Origin: Dokdonia donghaensis DSW-1
GTDB taxonomy: Bacteria; Bacteroidota; Bacteroidia; Flavobacteriales; Flavobacteriaceae
DNA length: 64,000 nt
NCBI RefSeq assembly: GCF_001653755.1
Contig: NZ_CP015125.1
Coordinates: 1,869,501 to 1,933,500 of the forward strand
Direction of reading: 5' to 3'
In this document: in pieces, positions 33,162-41,571 of the stretch
Layout of the letters: the number at the start of each line of letters is the position of its first letter
How positions within the stretch are numbered: position 1 is the first letter of the stretch
Position numbers and translations under genes: made by a program
The notes under the pieces: generated by a model
Told to the model about the DNA's origin: nothing
Databases searched by the model: none
Seen by the model: the letters and a program-made list of their open reading frames with translations, nothing else

Positions 33162-34421
33162 ATGAAAGATTTATTTGATAAAATTTACAAGGATAAGGGA
33201 CCATTAGGTAAATGGGCATCAGTAGCAGAGGGATATTTTGTATTCCCAAAGTTAGAAGGGCCTATTTCTAACCGTATGAAGTTTCAAGGGAAAGAAGTGA
33301 TCACGTGGAGTGTAAATGATTATTTAGGTCTTGCAAATCGTCCTGAAGTAAGAGCAGTAGACGCACAAGCAGCTGCAGATTATGGATCTGCATACCCTAT
33401 GGGTGCTCGTATGATGTCTGGTCATACCGAGCTACACGAGCAACTTCAAAATGAGTGTGCAGCCTTTGTACAAAAGGAAGCAGCTTACTTACTTAACTTT
33501 GGTTACCAGGGTATTATGTCTACTATAGACGCGCTGGTAGGTAAGGATGATATCATTGTTTATGACGTAGATACGCACGCTTGTATTATAGACGGTGTGA
33601 GACTGCATATGGGTAAACGTTTTACCTACAAGCATAACGATATGGCAAGTATCGAAAAAAATCTTGAGCGTGCTACAAAAATGGCAGAGCAAACCGGCGG
33701 AGGAATCTTAGTGATTTCTGAAGGTGTATTTGGTATGCGTGGAGAGCAAGGGAAACTAAAGGAAATAGTTGCTCTTAAGAAAAAATTTAATTTCCGTTTA
33801 CTTGTAGATGATGCACACGGTTTTGGTACACTAGGTGCTACTGGTGCAGGAGCAGGTGAGGAGCAAGGTGTTCAAGATGATATAGATGTATACTTTGCAA
33901 CCTTTGCAAAATCTATGGCATCTACAGGAGCATTTATTGCTGGAGATCAAGAAATAATAGATTACTTAAAATATAACCTACGTTCACAAATGTTTGCAAA
34001 GTCACTGCAAATGCAACTTGTGGTAGGAGCGCTTAAGCGATTAGATATGCTACGCTCTATGCCAGAACTTCGTGAGAAGTTATGGGAGAATGTAAATGCA
34101 TTACAAGGTGGTCTTAAGGAAAGAGGTTTTGATATAGGTACAACACAATCTTGTGTAACACCAGTATATCTTAAAGGGTCTGTGCCAGAAGCAATGGCAC
34201 TTGTAAAAGACTTACGTGAGAACCACGGAGTATTCTGTTCTATTGTTGTATACCCTGTAATACCTAAAGGTCTTATACTTCTTAGAATGATACCTACGGC
34301 ATCACATACGCTTACAGACGTAGAGGAAACACTTAACGCTTTTGAGGCGATACGTGAGCGTCTTGATAATGGAACGTACAAGAGACTTTCGGCAAAGGTG
34401 GCTGAGGCTTTTGGAGCTTAA
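33162..34421 (+). CDS. alpha-oxoamine synthase, probable cysteate C-fatty acyltransferase
   Basis: Fold-type I PLP enzyme of 419 residues (AOS family: serine palmitoyltransferase, KBL, BioF). Seen: VNDYLGLANRPEV, GARMMSGHTELHEQLQNECAAF, DDAHGFGTLGATG, and TFAKSMASTG with the Schiff-base Lys250 (SPT has the similar TFSKSLAS). In flavobacteria a homologue condenses cysteate with fatty acyl-CoA/ACP to 3-ketocapnine, the first step of sulfonolipids needed for efficient gliding. I infer that role from the family and the adjacent synthase. Serine palmitoyltransferase is the alternative. It has its own promoter and terminator. Confidence 0.88.
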   Translation: MKDLFDKIYKDKGPLGKWASVAEGYFVFPKLEGPISNRMKFQGKEVITWSVNDYLGLANRPEVRAVDAQAAADYGSAYPMGARMMSGHTELHEQLQNECAAFVQKEAAYLLNFGYQGIMSTIDALVGKDDIIVYDVDTHACIIDGVRLHMGKRFTYKHNDMASIEKNLERATKMAEQTGGGILVISEGVFGMRGEQGKLKEIVALKKKFNFRLLVDDAHGFGTLGATGAGAGEEQGVQDDIDVYFATFAKSMASTGAFIAGDQEIIDYLKYNLRSQMFAKSLQMQLVVGALKRLDMLRSMPELREKLWENVNALQGGLKERGFDIGTTQSCVTPVYLKGSVPEAMALVKDLRENHGVFCSIVVYPVIPKGLILLRMIPTASHTLTDVEETLNAFEAIRERLDNGTYKRLSAKVAEAFGA

Positions 34422-34442
34422 GTTTCAACTATAATAAAAATG

Positions 34443-34477
34443 AAAACCCGTTACTAGTTATAGTAACGGGTTTTTTT
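34443..34477 (+). terminator. terminator of the acyltransferase gene
   Basis: Perfect stem aaaacccgttact / agtaacgggtttt followed by seven T. Confidence 0.93.
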
Positions 34478-34479
34478 AT

Positions 34480-34493
34480 GCTTTCGCGAAAGC
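34480..34493. repeat. GCTTTCGCGAAAGC palindrome, 14-bp core copy
   Basis: Immediately after the T-run of the terminator and 10 bp before the mscS stop codon. Confidence 0.94.
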
Positions 34494-34503
34494 GTAATAA
34501 CAA

Positions 34504-35382
34504 CTATTCACTTTCACTTACCATTGATAACTTGTTATCAAATTGAAGTGTTCTAATAGGGAATGGGATATTTACATCATTTGCATCAAAGGCTTTCTTA
34601 ATCGCTAGCATTCCTTTATGCTTTGCTGTGAGCTTATCCTTGCCGTTTTCACAGTCTACCCAGTAACGACATACAAAGTCTATAGAACTGCCGCCAAAGG
34701 TTGTGTAAAAGAATTCTACCTCTTCATTAGATCCGTTTTGTGCAAACGTATTGTTTATAGTCTCTTTTGTGAGTTTTTCTACCATCTCAAGATCAGATTC
34801 ATAGCCTACGCCACATTCTATAATAATGCGTGCGCGGTCTGTGATAGAGTAATTTTTTAAAGGATTATCTGTAATTGTTTTGTTAGGAATGATTACAATA
34901 TTGTTATCTGGTTCACGTAAGCTAAAGTTATTGAGTTTTATATCCTCTACATAGCCAGTATAACCACTTGTTTCTACCCAATCGCCTATATTAACTCGTT
35001 TTCTAAAGGAGAGTATAATCCCCGCAATACCATTTGCAAGAGCTCCTTGCAAGGCGAGACCTATAACGAGTCCAGATACACCGGCACCGGCTATAAGTGT
35101 GTTGAGCGTTTTATCAAGATTAAGAACGCCTAAGGCAAGAAATAAGCCTACAAGCACAACGATTACTGCAAGAGCCCTACCTATAAGCTTTGTGATAGAC
35201 TTTTGCGGTACATACTTCTTTACCACCTTTTGTGAGTACTTATTTACTAGGCGTGATACAAAGTATGCGATCACAAGTACAAGTATAGCGACTGCTAGAT
35301 TAGGAAGGTTTCTTATAAATGCTTCTACCCATCCCCATAATTTGGTTGATAGGTTATTTAATGATTCTGTTATTTTATCCAT
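34504..35382 (-). CDS. MscS-family mechanosensitive channel, small form
   Basis: Predicted inner-membrane channel that releases solutes on hypo-osmotic shock. Residues after the Met at 35382 give about 292 aa; the open frame to 35421 begins with an unlikely TTG. Three membrane spans are predicted, including AVAILVLVIAYFVSRL and IVVLVGLFLALGVL. The pore helix is seen as GVSGLVIGLALQGALANGIAGIILSF, followed by the cytoplasmic beta domain (VNIGDWVETSGYTGYVEDIKL, VIIPNK). Length typical of MscS proper. Confidence 0.92.
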   Translation of the reverse strand: MDKITESLNNLSTKLWGWVEAFIRNLPNLAVAILVLVIAYFVSRLVNKYSQKVVKKYVPQKSITKLIGRALAVIVVLVGLFLALGVLNLDKTLNTLIAGAGVSGLVIGLALQGALANGIAGIILSFRKRVNIGDWVETSGYTGYVEDIKLNNFSLREPDNNIVIIPNKTITDNPLKNYSITDRARIIIECGVGYESDLEMVEKLTKETINNTFAQNGSNEEVEFFYTTFGGSSIDFVCRYWVDCENGKDKLTAKHKGMLAIKKAFDANDVNIPFPIRTLQFDNKLSMVSESE

Positions 35383-35504
35383 TCGGGTTTTTTCTTTGGT
35401 TTGAAACCAAATTACCGCCAAATGTTAAAATTTCTATCTCATTTAACCTTCATTAACTAGTAAATATGGGTATTTCTAAAAAAAATTAAGAAAAATAGTA
35501 GTAC

Positions 35505-35518
35505 GCTTTCGCGAAAGC
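35505..35518. repeat. GCTTTCGCGAAAGC palindrome, copy touching the EEP stop codon
   Basis: Its last base (35518) is the last base of the EEP gene's TAG stop codon. Confidence 0.93.
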
Positions 35519-36591
35519 TATCTCGTGGCCTCTAGTTCTTCTTGCTCTGCAATGCGGGCAGAAATCTTCCCATCTGCTATGATTTCTTTAATGTCTTGAA
35601 CTTCTTCTTTTGACATACTAGGGTTAGGAACGTCTACATCTACGAGCGGGAAAGCGATGTTATAATACATTGCAAAATGATCTGAACCAAAGCGTGGCAA
35701 GCGCTTCATTTGTGTAACGTGCAAATCCTTTGAATAAAATAAATGATCTAGCGGAAATCTAAGTAACCAGTAGTTTGCGTGGAAGGATGGATACAACCCT
35801 CTTCCTACTCGTGGGTCAAGATATCCTGTCATTTTACTAAAAAGGCGTGAGGTTTTAGACCATACCACATCATTGAGATCACCACATACTACGGTAGCGT
35901 CTTGTGACTCTCTACATTTTTTACCCACAAGCATAAGCTCTGCATCACGTTCTTTTGACGTTTCATTTTCTGTAGGGCTAGGTGGAGCAGGGTGTACTGC
36001 TATGAGATTGAATAGCTGGTTTGCGTAGTTTATCTCACAATGTATAGAAGGAATATCCTTTTCTACTAGATAGTGTATATCTGCACTCTTAAAGGGAATT
36101 TTAGAATATATATGCATCCCATAAAAATTATCTAGCGTAGCCTTAACCGTATGCTCGTACTCTGGAAATGCCGCAGAGATGGCATCATCCCACTTTTGGT
36201 CTGACTCCATTGTAATAAATATGTGAGGCTTGCTTTCTATTATGAGCTCTATAAAGGCATCATAATTTGTATTAGTTTGTAATACGTTTGCTGTAACTAG
36301 CGTGAGTTGTTCTTTGTGAAATTGCTGCTTAGGCTTACGTCTGTGATAAAATGGCGTGTATGGTCTTATAAGAATAGTTTGGTACAGCAGTACTGCACTA
36401 ATGGCAGTAATAGCAATTATTTGCACGACATTAAACTGCTTCCAGAAAATAAAAGCAAGGGTAATGAGTATAACTTGTATAACAGCCGTTTGTAGTCGCA
36501 CAAAATCAAAAAACCTAACGGTCCAGTGAGATATAGGCAATAGCGGTAGCAGTGGTGCTACAATAAACAAACAGATAAGCCCTATTAACAT
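35518..36591 (-). CDS. membrane-anchored endonuclease/exonuclease/phosphatase family protein
   Basis: 357-residue hydrolase with an N-terminal membrane module of about three spans (MLIGLICLFIVAPLLPLLPI, IQVILITLAFIFW, IIAITAISAVLLYQTI) and a catalytic EEP domain. Catalytic motifs: ANVLQTN, TMESDQKW (metal Glu), AVHPAPPSP (His), CGDLNDVVW (Asp/Asn) and GSDHFAM (Asp/His). Family members cleave phosphodiesters or phosphomonoesters; the substrate is unknown. It is a paralogue of the protein at 51739-52824, with the same layout. Confidence 0.9.
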   Translation of the reverse strand: MLIGLICLFIVAPLLPLLPISHWTVRFFDFVRLQTAVIQVILITLAFIFWKQFNVVQIIAITAISAVLLYQTILIRPYTPFYHRRKPKQQFHKEQLTLVTANVLQTNTNYDAFIELIIESKPHIFITMESDQKWDDAISAAFPEYEHTVKATLDNFYGMHIYSKIPFKSADIHYLVEKDIPSIHCEINYANQLFNLIAVHPAPPSPTENETSKERDAELMLVGKKCRESQDATVVCGDLNDVVWSKTSRLFSKMTGYLDPRVGRGLYPSFHANYWLLRFPLDHLFYSKDLHVTQMKRLPRFGSDHFAMYYNIAFPLVDVDVPNPSMSKEEVQDIKEIIADGKISARIAEQEELEATR

Positions 36592-36658
36592 AGTAGTAAA
36601 TGTAAACAGGCTATATGATATTTACTATACTTTTTACAATACTTTGTGACGACAGCTT

Positions 36659-37795
36659 TTAGCTCTCGCCTAAAAGCTCTTTCATTTTTGCACCTAGGGC
36701 AGATCCTCTTAGGTCTTTTGCGATAATAACGCCATTTTCATCAAGTAAAAATGTAGCTGGTATTGCACGCACACCATAACTTCTAGGTATTGGGTCTTGC
36801 CAGTAATTTAAGTTAGAGACGTGGTACCAGTCCATTTTATCATCTTTAATAGCTTTTTTCCACCTAGCTTCTTGACCTGGTCTATCTAGAGATACACTTA
36901 TAATATTAAGCCCTTTATCGTGATACTGGTTATATACGTTTACAACATTAGGATTTTCCATACGGCAAGGTCTACACCACGATGCCCAGAAGTCTATGAT
37001 AGTATACTTTCCTAATGCATCAGATAAGGCAAGTTCTTTACCTCCTGGAGTCTTTGCACTAAACTCAGGCGCTTTGTTACCCACACTAGCCAGAGCACTT
37101 GCAATGCGTTGTGATTTGAGCTGTGCGATATAATTTTCTACACTTTCACCTATAGGAGAATCTTGTATGTCTTTTGATAAGCTCTGGAAATAAGCATCAG
37201 ACTCTTCTACCTTAAGAACTTTTGCATTAATAAGGTCAGATAGCGCTATAATTGAGACCATCTTGTCTGTATTATTCTCTACTACGGCTTTTTTATCAAC
37301 AATAAATTGCTCGTCTATGTCTGAAATTTTTTCACGCATAAGAGTGACCATTACGCCATCTGTCTCACGTTGCGCTTTTTGCATTTCTTTAATGTATTGT
37401 TGTTTTTTTACAGCTGTCTGTCTAGCGCTATTTCTGTAAGAATTAAATAATTCATTTTCTAAACTTCCTGTCACAATTGATGCTCCTAGACTATCTTTGT
37501 ACAATTCTACAGTAAGAGGTTTTGCATCCTTTACTAGTAAGAGTTGGTTATTAGGTTTGCCTTGGCTCAAGATTAAGATACCAGTACCCTCTGTAATTGG
37601 TTTTTTAAAAGTAAAAGTTTCGGCAGTTACCTGGGCAGTGTCTAGAGCTATACGCTTATTGTTAGACCCCAGTTCTTCTAGATAAAGCTCTGTGCCATCT
37701 GGCATACCAGCAGCGGTTCCTTGTATTGGAGAAATATCATTATTCCCACAAGAATAAAGTAATAAAAGTACGGTTATCGCTACTAATTGTTTCAT
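36659..37795 (-). CDS. TlpA-like thiol-disulfide oxidoreductase lipoprotein with DUF4369 domain
   Basis: 378-residue periplasmic lipoprotein (LLLLYSCGNND, Cys16). The N-terminal half is a DUF4369-like beta domain (about 20-110). A helical linker follows. The C-terminal thioredoxin/AhpC-TSA domain has FWASWCRPCRMENPNVV, with the CxxC redox pair, and a cis-Pro region near IPATFLLDE. Probably reduces disulfides in cytochrome or envelope proteins. A minus-strand TATTTTTG box lies 20 bp upstream, so it has its own promoter. Confidence 0.92.
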   Translation of the reverse strand: MKQLVAITVLLLLYSCGNNDISPIQGTAAGMPDGTELYLEELGSNNKRIALDTAQVTAETFTFKKPITEGTGILILSQGKPNNQLLLVKDAKPLTVELYKDSLGASIVTGSLENELFNSYRNSARQTAVKKQQYIKEMQKAQRETDGVMVTLMREKISDIDEQFIVDKKAVVENNTDKMVSIIALSDLINAKVLKVEESDAYFQSLSKDIQDSPIGESVENYIAQLKSQRIASALASVGNKAPEFSAKTPGGKELALSDALGKYTIIDFWASWCRPCRMENPNVVNVYNQYHDKGLNIISVSLDRPGQEARWKKAIKDDKMDWYHVSNLNYWQDPIPRSYGVRAIPATFLLDENGVIIAKDLRGSALGAKMKELLGES

Positions 37796-37814
37796 AAATG
37801 ATTATTTTAAGTAA

Positions 37815-37822
37815 CAAAAATA
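37815..37822 (-). promoter_or_regulatory. -7 box TATTTTTG of the TlpA-like gene
   Basis: Perfect TAnnTTTG on the minus strand, 19 bp upstream of the start codon. Confidence 0.55.
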
Positions 37823-37873
37823 AGAATAGTGCGTATAATAAAGAAAGAAAGAGGGCTATAGAAGCCAGAAGTT

Positions 37874-40261
37874 ATGAAGACGAGTATGCAATTTAAAAAT
37901 CAAGATTTTCCGTTGGACCTACGCTTTAGTGTGGAGAAGCTTATGGCGCACTACACCCAAGAAGCAGCAACAGATCATCTGCAGGCTCAAAATAGAATTA
38001 AAGAGCTTACTCAAATAACACAAAAGTTTCCTGAGCTTATCACAGGCATAAGCGATCTAGACAACTTATCACAATATCAAGAGCAGATAGATAATTTACT
38101 CTTAGATCTTTTTCCTGCAGTATTACAAAGCAATGAGATAAAGATAGTCTCAATGCCATTTCAGGAGACGGTATTACAGTCTACAAAGCGATATAAGTCT
38201 ATTATAGCTAGTGGAGGTGAAGAGTATACACCAGAGATAACAAACTTTGATGATAACCATTATTACATAATGGGCTGCAGCATTATCTTAATGCAGTATT
38301 ATGGTTATAAAATAGACTTTAGAAGGCCATTTTATTACGAGATACCAGATGCAAGTGGTATGACACGTTCATATAGAATGTTATATAACGGAGACTTTGT
38401 AGGTATAGAAAAAAAGCCAGAAACTCCAGAAATCACAGAAGAGGATGTTGCCGTGTTACTAGATAACTTTGATAATATAGAGGTGTGGAAAGAAAAATTC
38501 CCCTCTCAAGGTTATATTTTTAAAGGCTTTGTAATCGCAAACCTATATGACGCCACGGTAGATGTATCCATATCAAATCTCAAATCTGGTCTATTACAAT
38601 ATGACCAAGATGATACAAACTTTACAGAAGATTTTCATAAAATCTTTCAGGCTATATTCAATTTACCAGAAATCCAAATAGGTTTTTCTAACTATAATGA
38701 GCAAGAAGGTAAATTTGAACTGGTACCACTAAAAAAAATAAACAGTTATATTCTTTACGGTGAGACTGAGGCGACTTGTACATCTGCCCTTTGTGAAGGA
38801 TCTTATGATGCCGTTTTTAAAACAGGTAAGTATTTTGCAGTATCAGATATTAAACAATATCATAAACGTTTTCCAGACATTAAGATGTATGAAAACTTTA
38901 AAGATCAAGGTATAGGAAGTGTGATACTAGCTCCTGTAAGGTATAAAGGTAATTTGCTAGGAATATTTGAGTTAGCTTCTCCCAATATAGGAGAGCTGAA
39001 CACTATAAACGCAAATAAACTAGAAGATGTAATGCCTTACATAGTCGAGGCAGTAGTGCGCAATAAAGAGCAGCAAGAAAATGAGATAGAGCTCGTTATT
39101 CAAAACGAGTGTACGTCTATACATCAGAGTGTTTACTGGAAATTTGAGCAAGAGGCAAAACGCTTCTTAAAATTACAAGCTCAAGGAGATGCAAACGTTC
39201 AGTTTAGAGATGTTGTTTTTAAAGATGTATACCCACTCTTTGGGCAAATAGATATTAAAGGCTCTTCAGAAGCGCGTAATAAAGCTACACAAAAGGATAT
39301 CATATTACAGCTAGATAAGGCTATAGAAATTCTAAAAGAAGCACGCAGTATAGAATCTTTACCTATCTATGAGCAATTAGAATACAATCTCAATGAGTTT
39401 TTAGTAGAAACTAAAGAGCAACTGGAGGTAGATAGTGAGCGTAAGATTCTTAACTTTTTAAAAGAAAATATACGCCCATTATTTAGCCATTTATTAAAAC
39501 ACAGTGATAAGCTCAAAGCACTCATTACATCATATAGAAGCCAGATAGAAGATAATCTAGGTCTTGTGTACCGCCACCGTAAAGAGTACGACGAGTCTGT
39601 TATGTTACTCAACAAGCGTATGGCAGCCGTACTGGAAAAGAAGCAAAAAATAGCTCAAAATATGTACCCACACTTTTTTGAATTGTTTAAAACAGACGGA
39701 GTAGAGCACAATATGTACTTAGGTGAGGCTATTACAAAAGACGATAGCTTCAATAAAATTTACCTCTATAATTTACGACTGTGGCAACTACAAGTAATGT
39801 GCGAGATGGAGAATGAACATTTCTCGCTTTCGCGAAAGATGGATCACCCACTAGAGGTTGCCTCTATGATACTCGTGTTTAACACCTCACTATCTGTGCG
39901 TTACAGAATGGACGAAAAACGTTTTGACGTAGATGGCACTTACAATGCTAGGTATGAAGTGGTAAAAAAACGTGTAGATAAAGCCTATATAAAAGGAACT
40001 CAAGAGCGTATAACACAAGCTGGTAAAATTACCATCGTGTACTCGCAATATGAAGACGAACAAGAATACCTACGTTATATAAATTTTTTGCAGACCAAGA
40101 ATTATTTAGGATCTGAGATAGAAATACTTCAGTTAGAAGATCTACAAGCGGTTACTGGCCTCAAGGCGCTACGTGTAAACGTGCTTTACGCTCAGAAAAA
40201 GGGAAAAGCAAAAAAGAGTTTCTATACTTATGAAGATCTTATGGAAGAGATAAAGGCATAA
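37874..40261 (+). CDS. large GAF-domain-containing protein, Bacteroidetes conserved
   Basis: 795-residue cytoplasmic protein without membrane spans. A GAF-like ligand-binding domain is suggested at about 300-400 (GIGSVILAPVRYKGNLLGIFELASPNIGELNTINANKLEDVMPYI). The remainder is helical, and the ligand and output are unknown. No kinase, cyclase or HTH domain is visible. The gene is divergent from the TlpA-like gene and convergent with the HD-PycTM gene. A partial palindrome copy (39827-39838) encodes LSRK. It may sense a small molecule or redox state; that is inference. Confidence 0.75.
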   Translation: MKTSMQFKNQDFPLDLRFSVEKLMAHYTQEAATDHLQAQNRIKELTQITQKFPELITGISDLDNLSQYQEQIDNLLLDLFPAVLQSNEIKIVSMPFQETVLQSTKRYKSIIASGGEEYTPEITNFDDNHYYIMGCSIILMQYYGYKIDFRRPFYYEIPDASGMTRSYRMLYNGDFVGIEKKPETPEITEEDVAVLLDNFDNIEVWKEKFPSQGYIFKGFVIANLYDATVDVSISNLKSGLLQYDQDDTNFTEDFHKIFQAIFNLPEIQIGFSNYNEQEGKFELVPLKKINSYILYGETEATCTSALCEGSYDAVFKTGKYFAVSDIKQYHKRFPDIKMYENFKDQGIGSVILAPVRYKGNLLGIFELASPNIGELNTINANKLEDVMPYIVEAVVRNKEQQENEIELVIQNECTSIHQSVYWKFEQEAKRFLKLQAQGDANVQFRDVVFKDVYPLFGQIDIKGSSEARNKATQKDIILQLDKAIEILKEARSIESLPIYEQLEYNLNEFLVETKEQLEVDSERKILNFLKENIRPLFSHLLKHSDKLKALITSYRSQIEDNLGLVYRHRKEYDESVMLLNKRMAAVLEKKQKIAQNMYPHFFELFKTDGVEHNMYLGEAITKDDSFNKIYLYNLRLWQLQVMCEMENEHFSLSRKMDHPLEVASMILVFNTSLSVRYRMDEKRFDVDGTYNARYEVVKKRVDKAYIKGTQERITQAGKITIVYSQYEDEQEYLRYINFLQTKNYLGSEIEILQLEDLQAVTGLKALRVNVLYAQKKGKAKKSFYTYEDLMEEIKA
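39827..39838. repeat. partial GCTTTCGCGAAAGC palindrome, 12-bp copy
   Basis: ctttcgcgaaag, read as (S)LSRK in the GAF protein; flanks have decayed. Confidence 0.6.
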
Positions 40262-40268
40262 ATAATAT

Positions 40269-40300
40269 ACCTTAGGCTTTATTTATATAAAGCCTAAGGT
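40269..40300. terminator. bidirectional terminator overlapping the HD-PycTM stop
   Basis: 14-bp perfect stem accttaggctttat / ataaagcctaaggt with a 4-nt loop. The right arm includes the last codons of the minus-strand gene. Confidence 0.85.
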
Positions 40301-41524
40301 CATATTAGTAAGGTCACCCACACCTTCTACCACAGTGGCAGCTTTATCTCTATATATAAAGAATACTGCAAACGTGATTACAGATATGATAATACCTATC
40401 ATAAAGACATTATAGGTCATACGTAGCAACTTATATTTCCTGTCGAGTACGACTCCTAAGAAGTATAAATCTTTTGTAAGTGCAGAGTATATGTATTCTT
40501 TATCTTGCAACATCTCTCCTATAGCCCACTCATAATCTTCAAGTTTCATTTTATGAAAATTTCCAAAGAACAGTAGATTTACCTTTTTTTGGCGCACATC
40601 CTCTTTGTCAAATTCACCGCGGGTAACGTTTGGCCTAGTAGCTATAATAGACATTACCATAGAGATCATTGCAAAAAGCACAAATACCGCAGTAGGATAT
40701 ATTAAGTGAGCATTACTTTCATTCTCAAGTTTTGGGATAAGATTTGCAAGGGCAAGAGAGATTACAATAGCATTTACAGAGAGTAAAATGTTTGCCTTTG
40801 TATCTGCAATATCACTAAGCTTGATGTGGTTACGTAAAGCAATACGATACATAGACTGGATACCTTTTTCTGGACTTGCGTCCTTGAGTTCCATTTTTAT
40901 TTTTTCTTTCTTTCTAGCTTTTTTTGCCTTTTTACGTGCCTTTGTTAGATCGTTAAGATTGCTATCTTTTTTGGGCTTCCAGTTTTCTTGGGCATAGGTA
41001 GTATAGTACTTATGCTTTATTGTAAACATCTCTATGTTTGCCTTTGTCCACTCTTCTGGAGTGTACTCCTTGATGTTTTTTATTTTTAGTTCTTGACGCA
41101 AGTATTCACTAGCTTCTGGAAAATAATCTTTGGCAAAATGGGATGCATCTGCATCTCTAAGTACCTTCTCTAGATAGGTTTCTGGCTCAACTCGCATATC
41201 TGTTGCGAGTATTACTTTTTTAACTTCAGAGATAATATGATCATCTACACCTTCACCTTTTAAGAAGGTTTCTGCCATTTGTGCACTGCGTGCTTCGTGC
41301 TCTTTTGTACCGTCTACATACCCTATATCGTGCAGTAGTGCACCTAGTTGAAGAATGAGTTTTTCTTCATCTTTAAGGTTTTCTTCACTATTATCTATAA
41401 TTTCTTGGGTACTTTTAAGGACTCTCTTGGTATGTACATAATTATGATATATACACGTCTTAGGTAGTTCGTTATCAAAAAGTTGAGAGATATAGTTATC
41501 CGTTTTTTCGAGTAATTCGGTCAT
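40283..41524 (-). CDS. HD phosphohydrolase fused to a Pycsar-effector-type transmembrane domain
   Basis: 413 residues. The N-terminal HD domain (about 1-180) has His27/His31 (YHNYVHT), the HD pair His65-Asp66 (LLHDIGY) and Asp124/126 (LRDADAS), so it looks active as a metal phosphohydrolase. A Lys-rich linker (190-210) precedes a domain matching PycTM/DUF5706, the membrane effector of Pycsar: SDIADTKANILLSVNAIVISL (about 237-257), a second span to 293, and a third at about 369-388. In Pycsar, cCMP/cUMP trigger this domain to damage the membrane. No uridylate/cytidylate cyclase gene is next to it here. Function is open: housekeeping signalling or self-limiting defence. Confidence 0.87.
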   Translation of the reverse strand: MTELLEKTDNYISQLFDNELPKTCIYHNYVHTKRVLKSTQEIIDNSEENLKDEEKLILQLGALLHDIGYVDGTKEHEARSAQMAETFLKGEGVDDHIISEVKKVILATDMRVEPETYLEKVLRDADASHFAKDYFPEASEYLRQELKIKNIKEYTPEEWTKANIEMFTIKHKYYTTYAQENWKPKKDSNLNDLTKARKKAKKARKKEKIKMELKDASPEKGIQSMYRIALRNHIKLSDIADTKANILLSVNAIVISLALANLIPKLENESNAHLIYPTAVFVLFAMISMVMSIIATRPNVTRGEFDKEDVRQKKVNLLFFGNFHKMKLEDYEWAIGEMLQDKEYIYSALTKDLYFLGVVLDRKYKLLRMTYNVFMIGIIISVITFAVFFIYRDKAATVVEGVGDLTNMTLGFI

Positions 41525-41571
41525 AGTAATTGCAAGCGATTAGACTTCTAAAGTACATTAAAATTAGCCAT

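Noticed and set aside
33962..34381. 139-codon minus-strand frame in the acyltransferase gene
   Set aside because: Shadow frame; composition reflects the complementary coding strand.
40283..41524. Complete Pycsar defence island
   Set aside because: No pyrimidine cyclase gene or other defence genes are adjacent; only the effector-like domain is present.
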